A stretch of 8,653 nt of DNA, taken from NCBI GenBank assembly GCA_937870805.1, contig CALMZT010000257.1, positions 1-8,653 of the forward strand, written 5' to 3'. The position numbers were made by a program, and so were the translations under genes. The notes under the pieces were generated by a model. The model saw only the letters and a list, made by a program, of their open reading frames with translations. It made no database searches and was not told the DNA's origin. This document shows, one piece after another, positions 1-6,870 of this stretch. The stretch is from an uncultured Chloroflexota bacterium. GTDB taxonomy: Bacteria; Chloroflexota; Anaerolineae; Aggregatilineales; Phototrophicaceae. The first letter of the stretch is position 1. Every line of letters starts with the position of its first letter.

Positions 1-1
1 G

Positions 2-523
2 CCGGATGATACCGCCGACAACGTAATCGCCAGCGATGACAACTGCGGCGGAAACGGCGCAGCGGTCATCGCTCAAGCCATTGCGCCGCAAACGGGACTC
101 TATTATCTGCGTATCGCGGCGGCAGCGGCGGCGTCTATCGGTGAATACACGCTGGTGTGGCGCTACGTCAACGCCGCGCCAACACCGACGCCTATGCCGG
201 GAGTCGTGCCAGTGTTCACAATCCAGGATGTCATGCCGCAAGACACCTATCTGTTTTATCCGTTTCAGGGGCAAACCGGGCAGCAGCTCCAATTTCGTGT
301 ACGCGCCATGCCCAACAGTGGACTCGACCCGGTAGCCGCGCTGCTTGATCCAGCAGGCGAAATCATCGCCAGCGCCGACGACAGCGATGGCACGCTCAAC
401 CCGCGCTTCATGTTTACCATTCCGGCGAATGGGACATACACCGTGCGCGTGAACGGCTATTTGAGCGAAGGGGCGTTTGAGTTGGTCGTGGAGCGCTTGT
501 TTCCGTTACAAGCAGGAGGATGA
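2..523 (+). CDS. Secreted protein with tandem PPC-type domains, 3' end only
   Basis: The reading frame is open from the left edge to TGA at 521-523 (173 residues seen), so the true start lies outside the window. Two similar beta-sandwich-like units are visible. The first (about residues 1-55) has ASDDNCGGN followed by TGLYYLRIAA and GEYTLVW. The second (about 70-167) has ASADDSDGTLNP, then NGTYTVRVNGY and GAFELVVE. This pattern, an Asp-rich turn followed by G-x-Y-x-[LV]-[RV]-[IV], is typical of bacterial pre-peptidase C-terminal (PPC) domains, which are found on exported proteins. A PTPTPMPG linker joins the units, a style common in surface and secreted proteins of Chloroflexota. No catalytic domain is visible in the part present, and the protein ends soon after the second unit with no membrane anchor. 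The role is probably extracellular adhesion or an accessory part of a larger enzyme; the substrate is unknown. Confidence 0.75.
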   Translation, partial: PDDTADNVIASDDNCGGNGAAVIAQAIAPQTGLYYLRIAAAAAASIGEYTLVWRYVNAAPTPTPMPGVVPVFTIQDVMPQDTYLFYPFQGQTGQQLQFRVRAMPNSGLDPVAALLDPAGEIIASADDSDGTLNPRFMFTIPANGTYTVRVNGYLSEGAFELVVERLFPLQAGG

Positions 524-527
524 ATCA

Positions 528-563
528 AAAACGCCCACATTTCTGTGAGCGTCCGGGCGTTTT
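528..563. terminator. Bidirectional hairpin terminator between PPC gene and rpsD
   Basis: AAAACGCCC (528-536) pairs perfectly with GGGCGTTTT (555-563), giving a 9-bp stem with an 18-nt loop. Each direction ends in a T run next to a GC-rich stem. It sits between two convergent genes, 4 bases after the stop of the left one and 37 bases before the stop of rpsD, so it can serve both transcripts. Confidence 0.8.
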
Positions 564-600
564 CAACGCTTTTCAAGCCGCAAGCTGGACGGGTTGCCTC

Positions 601-1227
601 TTACGTGAGGCGCGTGTAGAACTCGACGACAAGCTGTTCGTTGATCTGCACGGGAACTTCTTTGCGTTCCGGGATACGAACAAACGTTGCCGATACTTGC
701 TCAGGGTTGACTGCGATATACGTGGGCGGCGTCAGCATACTTTCCACCGACTCCACGATATGCACGTTCTTGCGCATTCTTTCGCTGATAGCAAAAGTAT
801 CACCCGGCTTCACGAGATATGAAGGCAGGTTATTGCGTGCGCCGTTGACCACGACATGCCCGTGCGTCACCAGTTGGCGCGCAGCCCACACTGTCGCGGC
901 GAAGCCCGCGCGATAGATCATGTTATCGAGACGACGTTCCAGCAGAGCGATCAGATTGCCACCTGTCGCGCCCGGCAGACGACGCGCGCGCAGGAAGTAT
1001 TTACGCAGTTGGCGTTCACGAATGTTGTAGATGAACGACAGCTTTTGTTTTTCTTCCAATTGGGTAGCATAGTCGCTGCGGCGTCCCGAACGATACTGCT
1101 TTTCCTTACCATGATCGCCAGGAGGATAAGGGCGCTTTTCCAGAATCTTCTGGTATTTTGGACGTGGGATCAGCACCTCACCAAAGCGGCGCATGAGTTT
1201 GGCTTTTGGACCGTGAAGAGAAGCCAT
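601..1227 (-). CDS. rpsD: 30S ribosomal protein S4
   Basis: Ribosomal protein S4 binds the 5' domain of 16S rRNA early in 30S assembly. The 208-residue product matches the usual length (about 200-210). It starts MASLHGPKAKLMRRFGE, has the PPGDHGK segment near residue 36, the KQKLSFIYNIRERQLRKYF helix (61-78), and the S4 RNA-binding fold at about 98-160 (LERRLDNMIYRAGFA, LVTHGHVVVNG, KPGD). It ends in VEFYTRLT. There is no cysteine, so this is the zinc-free (C-minus) form. AGAGG lies 8 bases before the ATG. No other ribosomal protein gene is adjacent: the gene is solitary, unlike the alpha operon arrangement of enterobacteria but like Bacillus. S4 often represses its own mRNA; the long leader upstream could allow this, but that is inference. 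Confidence 0.97.
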   Translation of the reverse strand: MASLHGPKAKLMRRFGEVLIPRPKYQKILEKRPYPPGDHGKEKQYRSGRRSDYATQLEEKQKLSFIYNIRERQLRKYFLRARRLPGATGGNLIALLERRLDNMIYRAGFAATVWAARQLVTHGHVVVNGARNNLPSYLVKPGDTFAISERMRKNVHIVESVESMLTPPTYIAVNPEQVSATFVRIPERKEVPVQINEQLVVEFYTRLT

Positions 1228-1524
1228 GAATAAAACCTCTTGTTCTGTGTTTCCGTCAGCTTGGCTGTATTAATCAATCAAACTTACTTGCGAGGGTGGT
1301 ATTGTACTCGCTTCGCAGCGAATTTCCAGAGTCACTTTTTATTGAGGGAGAGCAGCAGCAGTTAAATCCTCTGTTTGAGAGTAGGTTACTGTAGCGCACC
1401 TCCAGTAAACACGCCAACTTTTGGTGGTTTCACAGCGCCCATTTTCCCACAAAATAAGGGCTATGATGAATCACCTGGTTCTTGCACTTGCTGACCGCTG
1501 ATCGCTGTTTTAAGGAGTCGTGCC
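1228..1524. promoter_or_regulatory. Divergent rpsD / acetyltransferase intergenic region with rpsD leader
   Basis: No gene is seen in this gap. On the minus strand two promoter candidates precede rpsD: TTGGCG (1412-1417) with TACAGT (1388-1393) at 18-bp spacing, and a lone TACAAT (1301-1306) without a good -35. The first would give a leader of about 150 nt. That leader holds a hairpin, TCGCT-GCGA-AGCGA in RNA sense (1308-1321), with a GNRA-type loop. One strand of it can instead pair with CTCGC further down (1290-1294 with 1307-1311), so two forms exclude each other. On the plus strand TATGAT (1462-1467) could be the acetyltransferase -10, but its -35 is poor. All of these calls are tentative. 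Confidence 0.35.
1512..1517 (+). promoter_or_regulatory. Ribosome binding site of the acetyltransferase gene
   Basis: AAGGAG lies 7 bases before ATG 1525, which supports that start. Confidence 0.8.
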
Positions 1525-2082
1525 ATGCCACAAACGCTCATTTACCCAAGCCCTGAGCTACCGCCTGACCTCAAATGCCAAATCCTGGCTTACATCCGCG
1601 CGGAATGGTGGTGGGTGTTTCAAGGCGCAAACCGCTTCTGGGACTACACTGTGAAGGACACGCATCCCGTTAACGTCGCCATTGTGGAGAACGGTGTGCT
1701 CATCAGCCACGCCGAAGTCAACTGGCGCACGCTGGAGCATCGCGGCGCAACCTACAAGGTCTATGGCATAAGCGCCGTATTTACCAATCCTCCGTTTAGA
1801 AAAGAAGGGTTTGGACAGCAGGTTGTCGAAGCAGCGACGCAATACATTCGTGACAGCGATGCTGACGTAGCGATGCTGTTCTGCTTACCTGCGATGCAAG
1901 ACTTTTACGCCCGCTGCGGCTGGATACACATGGCGAACACTCGCATCCTTTTCGGCGCAAAAGACGCTCCCGACGTTGATAAAGTAGAAAGTCTGATGAT
2001 GCTATTCGTGTCAGAAAAGGGTAATGCGGCACAAAGTCTATTTGAAGGTGATGGCGTTTACGTGGGCAAACACACGTGGTAA
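1525..2082 (+). CDS. GNAT-family N-acetyltransferase
   Basis: The 185-residue product has the layout of a GNAT acyltransferase, which moves the acetyl group of acetyl-CoA to an amine. Motif A spans about residues 79-101 (VYGISAVFTNPPFRKEGFGQQVV): a beta strand followed by the pyrophosphate-binding loop R-K-E-G-F-G (92-97) and a helix. Motif B is seen as the strand AMLFC (116-120) followed by DFYARCGW (126-133). The N-terminal part is rich in Trp (AEWWWVFQGANRFWD). The VxGISAV...FRxxGxG pattern recalls aminoglycoside 2'-N-acetyltransferase-like members, but the similarity is too loose to name a substrate. A clear AAGGAG site fixes the start. The gene stands alone between rpsD (divergent) and the rsmI unit (convergent, 21 bp away). 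It is cytoplasmic, with no signal peptide. Confidence 0.8.
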   Translation: MPQTLIYPSPELPPDLKCQILAYIRAEWWWVFQGANRFWDYTVKDTHPVNVAIVENGVLISHAEVNWRTLEHRGATYKVYGISAVFTNPPFRKEGFGQQVVEAATQYIRDSDADVAMLFCLPAMQDFYARCGWIHMANTRILFGAKDAPDVDKVESLMMLFVSEKGNAAQSLFEGDGVYVGKHTW

Positions 2083-2103
2083 TGAACCAGCTTGAACTGA
2101 AAA

Positions 2104-2619
2104 CTAGGGTAAACAGGTTTCTCGGCTTTCGCAGCGTGCCCAACTCCAATCCCAATCAAGGTGTGCCCAGCCACTTTCGCTACCCACCGAGACGATTTCA
2201 ACATTGAACGCTGCTGCATCCGAAAATGGCGTGATGTCCAGTACAATCTCGCGCATGAGACCATCTGAACAGCCCCCTTCGATCACCAAGCGCTGCTCAC
2301 CCAGGCTGTACCAATGATTGCCAAAACGACACACAACACTCGTAGGGCAATTTAAGCCTTCGCAGGCAGGGTCTTCGAGACGTGCGACTGTTCCGGTCAC
2401 ATAATCTTCGTCCTGTCCACCCAACGTCAGCGTTTCGACAGTAATCAGTTCACCATTAGCGCGAAAATCATAGAGTGTTGCCTCATACAGAGCGTGCATG
2501 GGTTGGTCAACACGCCATAAACCCACGAAATTGGCATGATGCTGTTCGACAGGGATGTTCATCACCGTCGCAGTGGAGATGCCTAAAAACGCAAGCAGCC
2601 AAAACAAGCAGCCGTACAT
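2104..2619 (-). CDS. Small Cys-rich exported protein of unknown function
   Basis: I do not recognise this protein. From ATG 2617-2619 it is 171 residues long. An earlier in-frame ATG (2718) would place 33 residues inside rsmI, and those extra residues are the frame-shifted rsmI C-terminus, so I prefer the inner start. The sequence there reads TGATATG: the rsmI stop and this ATG are one base apart, which suggests translational coupling. Residues 1-20 (MYGCLFWLLAFLGISTATVM) form a hydrophobic segment like a signal peptide or N-terminal anchor, although it has no positive charge. The rest is beta-rich (FVGLWRVDQP, ATLYDFRANGELITVETL, EQRLVIEGGCSDG), loosely like a lipocalin or META-style small barrel. 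Cys at 86, 91, 97, 117, 163 and 169 could form disulfides outside the cytoplasm. Function unknown. Confidence 0.6.
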   Translation of the reverse strand: MYGCLFWLLAFLGISTATVMNIPVEQHHANFVGLWRVDQPMHALYEATLYDFRANGELITVETLTLGGQDEDYVTGTVARLEDPACEGLNCPTSVVCRFGNHWYSLGEQRLVIEGGCSDGLMREIVLDITPFSDAAAFNVEIVSVGSESGWAHLDWDWSWARCESRETCLP

Positions 2620-2620
2620 A

Positions 2621-3445
2621 TCAGTCTCGTTCTGCGCCCAGCGCGTACACCGTGCGGCGTTCCCAACCGGACTTCTGGGCAATCGCTTTCGCAGCGCTGC
2701 TAAGAGGTTCGCCTTCATCTAGCCGCGCGAAAAGCGCCTCACGCACACGCGCCTCATCCCATGCTGCTTCCGGCTCCGCGACGTGCCCGCCGATGACGAT
2801 AACGATCTCGCCGCGCGGTGGATTCGCCGTGTAGTGTGCGAGCGCTTGGCTGACTGTGCCGCGAAAAAATTCCTCGTAGACCTTGCTCAGTTCGCGCGCG
2901 ACGCATACAGGGCGTTCGCCCAAAACGCTGCGCAGGATTTCCAGCGTGTCGATGAGGCGATGCGGGCTTTCGTAGCTAATCCATGTACGGCGTTCGAGCG
3001 CTAGTTCCTTCAAAAAATCACGCAACGCGCGATCTTTACGCGGCAAAAAGCCAATGTAGACAAAGCCATCTGTCGGCAAGCCTGAAGCCACCAACGCCGG
3101 AATTAACGCCGTCGCACCGGGCAGCGGCTCAACGCGATAGCCGTGCGCAATCGCCTCTTTAATCAGTTCATAGCCCGGATCAGAAATTCCCGGTGTGCCT
3201 GCATCGGACACCAGCGCTACATCGCCCGTTTCAAGCGCTGTGAAAATAGCGTCGAGCTTCGTCAGCTTGTTATGTTCGTGATAGCTGGTCAGCGGCGTGC
3301 GAATCTCATAGTGGTTCAGCAGCACGCGCGTTGTGCGGGTATCTTCGGCGGCGATCAACGCTACTTCGCGCAGTACACGCAGCGCCCGCAGCGTCATATC
3401 TTCGAGATTGCCAATTGGCGTCGGAACAATAAACAAAGTGCGCAC
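2621..3445 (-). CDS. rsmI: 16S rRNA (cytidine(1402)-2'-O)-methyltransferase RsmI
   Basis: RsmI uses S-adenosylmethionine to methylate the 2'-OH of C1402 in the 16S rRNA decoding centre. The 274-residue product carries the family signatures in order: FIVPTPIGNLEDMTLRAL (5-22), AEDTRTT (33-39), LVSDAGTPGISDPG (78-91), LPGATALIPALVASGLPTDGF (108-128), GFLP (132-135) and YESPHR (158-163). This is the tetrapyrrole-methylase fold. The C-terminal 45 residues (SSAAKAIAQKSGWERRTVY) fit the small helical domain found at the end of RsmI. The start is GTG at 3443-3445: the frame meets a stop seven codons upstream with no ATG between, and MRTLFIVPTPIGN matches the usual family N-terminus. The Shine-Dalgarno site is weak. 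A small exported protein follows one base after the stop, probably on the same transcript. Confidence 0.97.
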   Translation of the reverse strand: MRTLFIVPTPIGNLEDMTLRALRVLREVALIAAEDTRTTRVLLNHYEIRTPLTSYHEHNKLTKLDAIFTALETGDVALVSDAGTPGISDPGYELIKEAIAHGYRVEPLPGATALIPALVASGLPTDGFVYIGFLPRKDRALRDFLKELALERRTWISYESPHRLIDTLEILRSVLGERPVCVARELSKVYEEFFRGTVSQALAHYTANPPRGEIVIVIGGHVAEPEAAWDEARVREALFARLDEGEPLSSAAKAIAQKSGWERRTVYALGAERD

Positions 3446-3542
3446 GAATAAACTCTGGATGTTTTACTGACTGACGTTACGAACCCTAACCTATGAACAA
3501 GGGTTTATGCTCTTTAACAAAATAATACGGAGATTAGATTTT

Positions 3543-3600
3543 GTAGGGGCAGACCAATGTGTCTGCCCTGTATTGGGCGCACACGTTGGTGCGCCCCTAC
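3543..3600. repeat. Two-hairpin intergenic repeat, copy 1 (intact)
   Basis: GTAGGGGC (3543-3550) and GCCCCTAC (3593-3600) are inverted outer ends. Inside are two perfect 8-bp hairpins: GGGCAGAC (3547-3554) with GTCTGCCC (3561-3568), loop 6; and GGGCGCAC (3575-3582) with GTGCGCCC (3589-3596), loop 6. They are joined by TGTATT. A second, decayed copy lies at 5134-5200. It sits between two minus-strand genes. The form is that of a REP-like, non-coding dispersed element. Confidence 0.85.
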
Positions 3601-3665
3601 GCAGATGTCCGTCTTTAATTGTTATAGTGCAAGATCCCCTTATTCGAGCTGAACCTGCGTCACAC

Positions 3666-3701
3666 CAGTTACTGATAAGTAACGACTGTAAACTGAAAAC
3701 T
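3666..3701. repeat. AACTGA-type intergenic filler repeat
   Basis: Runs of the degenerate words CAGTTACTGA, AACGACTGT and AAACTGAAAACT lie just downstream of the metallophosphoesterase stop. Similar words occur at 2088-2105 and 8034-8076. No coding capacity. Confidence 0.5.
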
Positions 3702-3704
3702 CTT

Positions 3705-4478
3705 TCACCCTTTCGGACGCAGCCGTGATGCCGCCCATTCGACCAGCGGATAGCCGACTACTTCTAAATCCGCTATCGCAGCCTCTAAGTCATACGGCAC
3801 GCTGCGAAGATCAACGCTGACCTCGCCATTCTCGAACACGAAATAACCCCATGAGGCGTAACCCGGCGTCTCAAACGACAACCCCACGCTGCCGACATTC
3901 ACCACACGCCATTGTCCTAAATCTCTGTCCATTGGCTTGTGTGTATGCCCGCAAATGCCCAAGCGTCCCTCACGGTCTAACAGCGTGTCCAACACTTCAT
4001 TGTCCGGTGTATCGGGCCAGATAAACCTCTCGTCGTCGCCCGGTATCCCGTGAAAACCAATCACCCAGCCATAGTCTTCCACAAATTCGGCAATCTCTTT
4101 GCTGCGAATCTTTTTCAGAAAGTCGTAATCCTCAAAGCTGAGTTGTTCAAGATTCCAGTTGAGAATCAAGTCACGTTCTTTTAAGGTCTGGACAAGTTTT
4201 TTCAGTTCATCCGCATCTTTCGCGGAGGGACTGCGATAGCGCACGCCATTCACCAGATAACGATCTGTGTTGCCGCCGATAACGTGCAGCTTGCCAAAAC
4301 CTTCAGCGTCTTTCAATGACTGTACGCGGCGAATGCACTCTGCCGGGCGCGACCCAAACGCCGACAGATCACCCAACACCCAGGTCTGATCTGCGCCGCC
4401 CAGCGCCTGCAAATCGGCGAGTGCGGCTTCAAAAGCTGCGAGATTGCCATGAAGATCAGAAAAAACGGCGAGGCGCAT
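3705..4478 (-). CDS. Calcineurin-like metallophosphoesterase
   Basis: The 257-residue product has the metal-binding motifs of the YfcE/MJ0936-type calcineurin-like phosphoesterases, which hydrolyse phosphomono- or diesters with two divalent metals. The motifs are D-x-H (SDLHGN, D8 and H10), GDLSAFG (D37), GGNTD (N70), GFHG (H143) and GHTH (H178, H180). The third motif is GNTD rather than the commoner GNHD/E, a change tolerated in this branch. The C-terminal 60 residues (NVGSVGLSFETPGYASWGYFVFENGEVSVDLRSVPYD) are typical of YfcE-like proteins, where the Gly-Ser-Val loop follows the GHTH metal site. GGGGAT sits about 9 bases before ATG 4478. It is cytoplasmic and single-domain; the substrate cannot be told from sequence. 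It is divergent from osmC and separated from rsmI by 259 bp of repeat-bearing DNA. Confidence 0.9.
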   Translation of the reverse strand: MRLAVFSDLHGNLAAFEAALADLQALGGADQTWVLGDLSAFGSRPAECIRRVQSLKDAEGFGKLHVIGGNTDRYLVNGVRYRSPSAKDADELKKLVQTLKERDLILNWNLEQLSFEDYDFLKKIRSKEIAEFVEDYGWVIGFHGIPGDDERFIWPDTPDNEVLDTLLDREGRLGICGHTHKPMDRDLGQWRVVNVGSVGLSFETPGYASWGYFVFENGEVSVDLRSVPYDLEAAIADLEVVGYPLVEWAASRLRPKG

Positions 4479-4577
4479 ACATCAATCCCCGTAACATAAA
4501 CCGAAAGCTTCTTCTAGCATAACCCAGTTAGCACACACTTTCCAGAAATTCAACCGCTTTAAGATTCCACGAAAAAT

Positions 4578-4612
4578 TTGGAACACGCGCGGCGAATACG
4601 CTATGGTATAGG
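4578..4612 (+). promoter_or_regulatory. Candidate osmC promoter
   Basis: TTGGAA (4578-4583) and TATGGT (4602-4607) are spaced 18 bp apart. An overlapping extended -10, TGGTATAGG (4604-4612), is an alternative. Transcription would start about 30 bp before the osmC ribosome site CAGGAG (4635-4640). Confidence 0.45.
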
Positions 4613-4648
4613 CATCGTGAGAATCCTCTATATTCAGGAGAATTGATA

Positions 4649-5068
4649 ATGTCTGTACGTTCAGCAGAAGCGATTTGGCAAGGCACGCTCAAAGAAGGCG
4701 CGGGCACTTTTAAAACAGGCAGCGGTGTACTGCAAGCACCCTACACCCATAAAATGCGTTTTGAAGATGCTCCCGGCACAAACCCCGAAGAACTCATCGC
4801 GGCGGCTCATTCCGCATGTTACTCAATGTTCCTGTCGGCACAGTTGACGAATGCAGGATTCACGCCGACCCGTATCCAGACAACGGCGAAAGTTCACCTG
4901 GAAGCAGGTCCAACCATCACGCTCATTGAGTTAGACAACGAAAGTGAAGTACCGGGCGTTGATGAGGCGAAATTCCAGGAATTAGCGCAGGTGTCGAAGG
5001 AAAAATGTCCCATCTCTAAAGCACTTGCCAGCGTTGAAATCAGATTGAACGCGAAGCTGGTGAAGTAG
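4649..5068 (+). CDS. osmC: OsmC-family organic hydroperoxide reductase
   Basis: OsmC is a cytoplasmic thiol peroxidase that reduces organic hydroperoxides. The 139-residue product resembles E. coli OsmC (143 residues) along its whole length: WQGTLKEGAGTF, SGVLQAPYTHKMRFE (with the conserved Arg37), GTNPEELIAAAHSACYSM (Glu48; peroxidatic Cys57), GFTPTRIQTTAKVHLE, VPGVDEAKF, and KEKCPISKAL (resolving Cys120). Both catalytic cysteines are present. I place the start at ATG 4649, with CAGGAG 8 bases upstream; a TTG two codons earlier is too close to that site. The pattern GTNPEEL...CPxSKAL favours OsmC proper over the Ohr branch. It is a single-gene unit; its 3' end faces rluB across 185 bp. Confidence 0.95.
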   Translation: MSVRSAEAIWQGTLKEGAGTFKTGSGVLQAPYTHKMRFEDAPGTNPEELIAAAHSACYSMFLSAQLTNAGFTPTRIQTTAKVHLEAGPTITLIELDNESEVPGVDEAKFQELAQVSKEKCPISKALASVEIRLNAKLVK

Positions 5069-5133
5069 AAAAGATCGTGCATAGGTATAACACGTGCGAA
5101 GAAGGGGTTAGGCTTTTTACAAATTAGTACTGA

Positions 5134-5200
5134 GTAGGGCAGACCACTGTGTCTGCCCTGTATCGGGCGCACGCCGCTTCGCTTACAGGGTGCGCTCCTT
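5134..5200. repeat. Two-hairpin intergenic repeat, copy 2 (decayed)
   Basis: This is a second copy of the element at 3543-3600. The first hairpin is intact: GGGCAGAC (5137-5144) with GTCTGCCC (5151-5158). The linker is TGTATC. The second hairpin starts with GGGCGCAC (5165-5172), but its loop has grown to 17 nt and its return strand GTGCGC (5190-5195) is followed by TCC instead of CCC. It lies between the convergent genes osmC and rluB, where it may also stop transcription from both sides. Confidence 0.8.
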
Positions 5201-5253
5201 CGTATCCTCAATGTTCACCACTCCAGCATCGCGTCACTCACTGCTCGTAATGG

Positions 5254-6843
5254 TTATCCCGAACGTGGTTTTTTAGGGCGCGGTGTGCGCGGCTTACTCC
5301 CGCCTTTAGAGGGGCGGCTTGGACGTTCACCACGATCATCGTCATCCTTACGCGGGCGACGCGGCTTGCTTTGACCGCCGCTGGCTGGGCGATTCGTGCG
5401 TGGGCGCTTCGGGCGATCTTCTGAACTTCCCGACGACTCGCCCGTTGAGCGCGGACGGCGCGGGCGTTCACTGCGGTCATCATCCTCAGCACGGGGGCGG
5501 CGCGGTCTGTCGCTGCCTGAACGCGGCGCGCGCTGGTCATCACCTGACGAACGGCGTGCTTGCGAACGGCGCGGGCGTTCACCTGAGGCTTCATCGTCAC
5601 CGCTTGAACGCGAATGACGTGGACGATCATCACCCTCATCAGCACGGGGGCGGCGCGGTCTATCTCTACCTGAACGCTGGGCGCGCTGTTCATCATCAGA
5701 TGAGCGGCGTGCTTGCGAACGGCGTGGACGATCACCTGAGGCTTCATCGCTGCTACGTGAGCGGCGTGGACGTGCGCTGCGATCATCGTTTTCGGCACGT
5801 GGGCGGCGCGGTCTATCGCTGTCGCCGCGCGGGTTTTCACGTTCGCCGCTGGTTGGACGTGCGCTGCGGCGTGGACGATCTTCCTCATCCTCAGAGCGTG
5901 CGCGGGGCGCGCGGCGGGGTCTATCGTCGGCTTCCCCTGCGGCACGCGGGCGGCGCAGCTTGCTCCCACCGATGAGGGGTCTATCGCCACCCCGACCTGG
6001 AGCGCGGAAAGGACGCGATGAACTTTCGCTGCGTGCTGATGGGTCGTCATCGTCTCTGCGGCGGAGTTTATTCTGCTCATACTTGCGCTCAAGGATTATC
6101 TTGAGTTCATCGGCAGACGTACTCATGGCATTGACTTCTTGCCCCGTCAGTTCGCGCCATTCACCGGGACGCAGCGAACCCAATTCCAGCTTACCGATGT
6201 GCGTGCGTGTCAAGCGCTGTACGGGATGCCCCAACGATGCGGCGACACGCCGAATCTGGCGTTTGCGTCCCTCAGTCATCACGACGCGCAGTATGGTAAC
6301 TTCACGATCTCCTTTGATGATTTCGACAGCACACGGCGCGGTTTTGTAGGTTGTGCCATCTTCATCCTGCAAATAGATCCCATTACGCCAGCGTTCGAGC
6401 GATTCCAGCGACGGCAGCCCATATACCGTCACACGGTAGGTTTTTGTGTGCTTGTATTTTGGATGCGTCAAGCGCTGTACCAGTTCGCCATCGTTGGTCA
6501 TGACGATCAAGCCTTCGCTCTCCGCATCCAAGCGTCCGATGGAGAATAGGTGTCCTTCCATCGCAATCAGTTCGCGCACGGTTTGACGCCTATCCTTATG
6601 ATTGGCGAGGTTCGTCGTTAAGACGTTGATGGGCTTGTTGAGCGCGACGTAAATCTTGCGCTGCTCTTTGAAGCTGATTTTTCTGCCATCTACTTCAATG
6701 GTATCGACAGCAGGATCAGCCTTATCGCCCAACTGTGCCACTACGCCATTGACGCGCACACGTTTCTGTTCGATTAATTCTTCGCTAGCGCGGCGCGAAC
6801 CAAAATTGGCGCGGGCTAAAATTTTCTGAAGTCTTTCTTTCAC
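5254..6843 (-). CDS. rluB: RluB/RsuA-family rRNA pseudouridine synthase with long Arg-rich tail
   Basis: This enzyme family isomerises specific uridines of rRNA to pseudouridine. Residues 1-48 form an S4 RNA-binding domain (RLQKILARANFGSRRASEELIEQKRVRVNG). The catalytic domain (about 62-240) has LNKPINVLTT, then GRLDAESEGLIVMTND with catalytic Asp106, KYKHTKTYRV, and MTEGRKRQIRRVAASLGHPVQRLTR. These are the RsuA/RluB/E/F signatures; RluB is most likely, but the target uridine is inferred. From about residue 260 to 529 the protein is low-complexity: I count 75 Arg in 269 residues, with Asp, Ser and Pro (DRPRRPRA, RPRRSQARRSS). Family members usually end near 240-300. The start is GTG 6841-6843, with a family-like N-terminus MKERLQKILA and no clear Shine-Dalgarno site. 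A TATAAT lies 37 bp upstream. Confidence 0.93.
   Translation of the reverse strand: MKERLQKILARANFGSRRASEELIEQKRVRVNGVVAQLGDKADPAVDTIEVDGRKISFKEQRKIYVALNKPINVLTTNLANHKDRRQTVRELIAMEGHLFSIGRLDAESEGLIVMTNDGELVQRLTHPKYKHTKTYRVTVYGLPSLESLERWRNGIYLQDEDGTTYKTAPCAVEIIKGDREVTILRVVMTEGRKRQIRRVAASLGHPVQRLTRTHIGKLELGSLRPGEWRELTGQEVNAMSTSADELKIILERKYEQNKLRRRDDDDPSARSESSSRPFRAPGRGGDRPLIGGSKLRRPRAAGEADDRPRRAPRARSEDEEDRPRRSARPTSGERENPRGDSDRPRRPRAENDDRSARPRRSRSSDEASGDRPRRSQARRSSDDEQRAQRSGRDRPRRPRADEGDDRPRHSRSSGDDEASGERPRRSQARRSSGDDQRAPRSGSDRPRRPRAEDDDRSERPRRPRSTGESSGSSEDRPKRPRTNRPASGGQSKPRRPRKDDDDRGERPSRPSKGGSKPRTPRPKKPRSG
5512..5817 (-). repeat. Two 153-bp tandem units inside the rluB tail
   Basis: Unit 1 is 5665-5817 (residues 343-393) and unit 2 is 5512-5664 (residues 394-444). 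Both are exactly 51 codons, begin DRPRRPRA and share EASG[DE]RPRRSQARRSS. By eye 35 of 51 residues are identical without gaps. A third, partial unit begins at residue 445 (DRPRRPRAEDDDRSERPRR). The block grew by in-frame duplication. Confidence 0.85.
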
Positions 6844-6870
6844 GGGGTTGATTTTCTACTTTGGTGCGAA

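Noticed and set aside
856..1233. Plus-strand frames over rpsD (601-1233)
   Set aside because: These are antisense shadows of rpsD with no domain or ribosome site.
2620..2718. Upstream start of the Cys-rich protein at 2718
   Set aside because: The extra 33 residues come from the rsmI C-terminal codons read in another frame. The ATG one base after the rsmI stop is followed by a proper hydrophobic leader.
3482..3505. AACCCT/AGGGTT inverted repeat upstream of rsmI
   Set aside because: It has a 6-bp stem with a 12-nt loop and no T run or known protein site. It is too weak to call a terminator or operator.
5319..5975. Long open frame on the plus strand (218 codons) opposite the rluB tail, and an 284-codon minus-strand frame at 5238-6092
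   Set aside because: Both are side effects of the GC-rich, repetitive Arg/Asp codons of the rluB tail. Their products are low-complexity His/Ala/Arg or His/Asp/Gly strings with no domain, while the rluB frame continues a clear enzyme.
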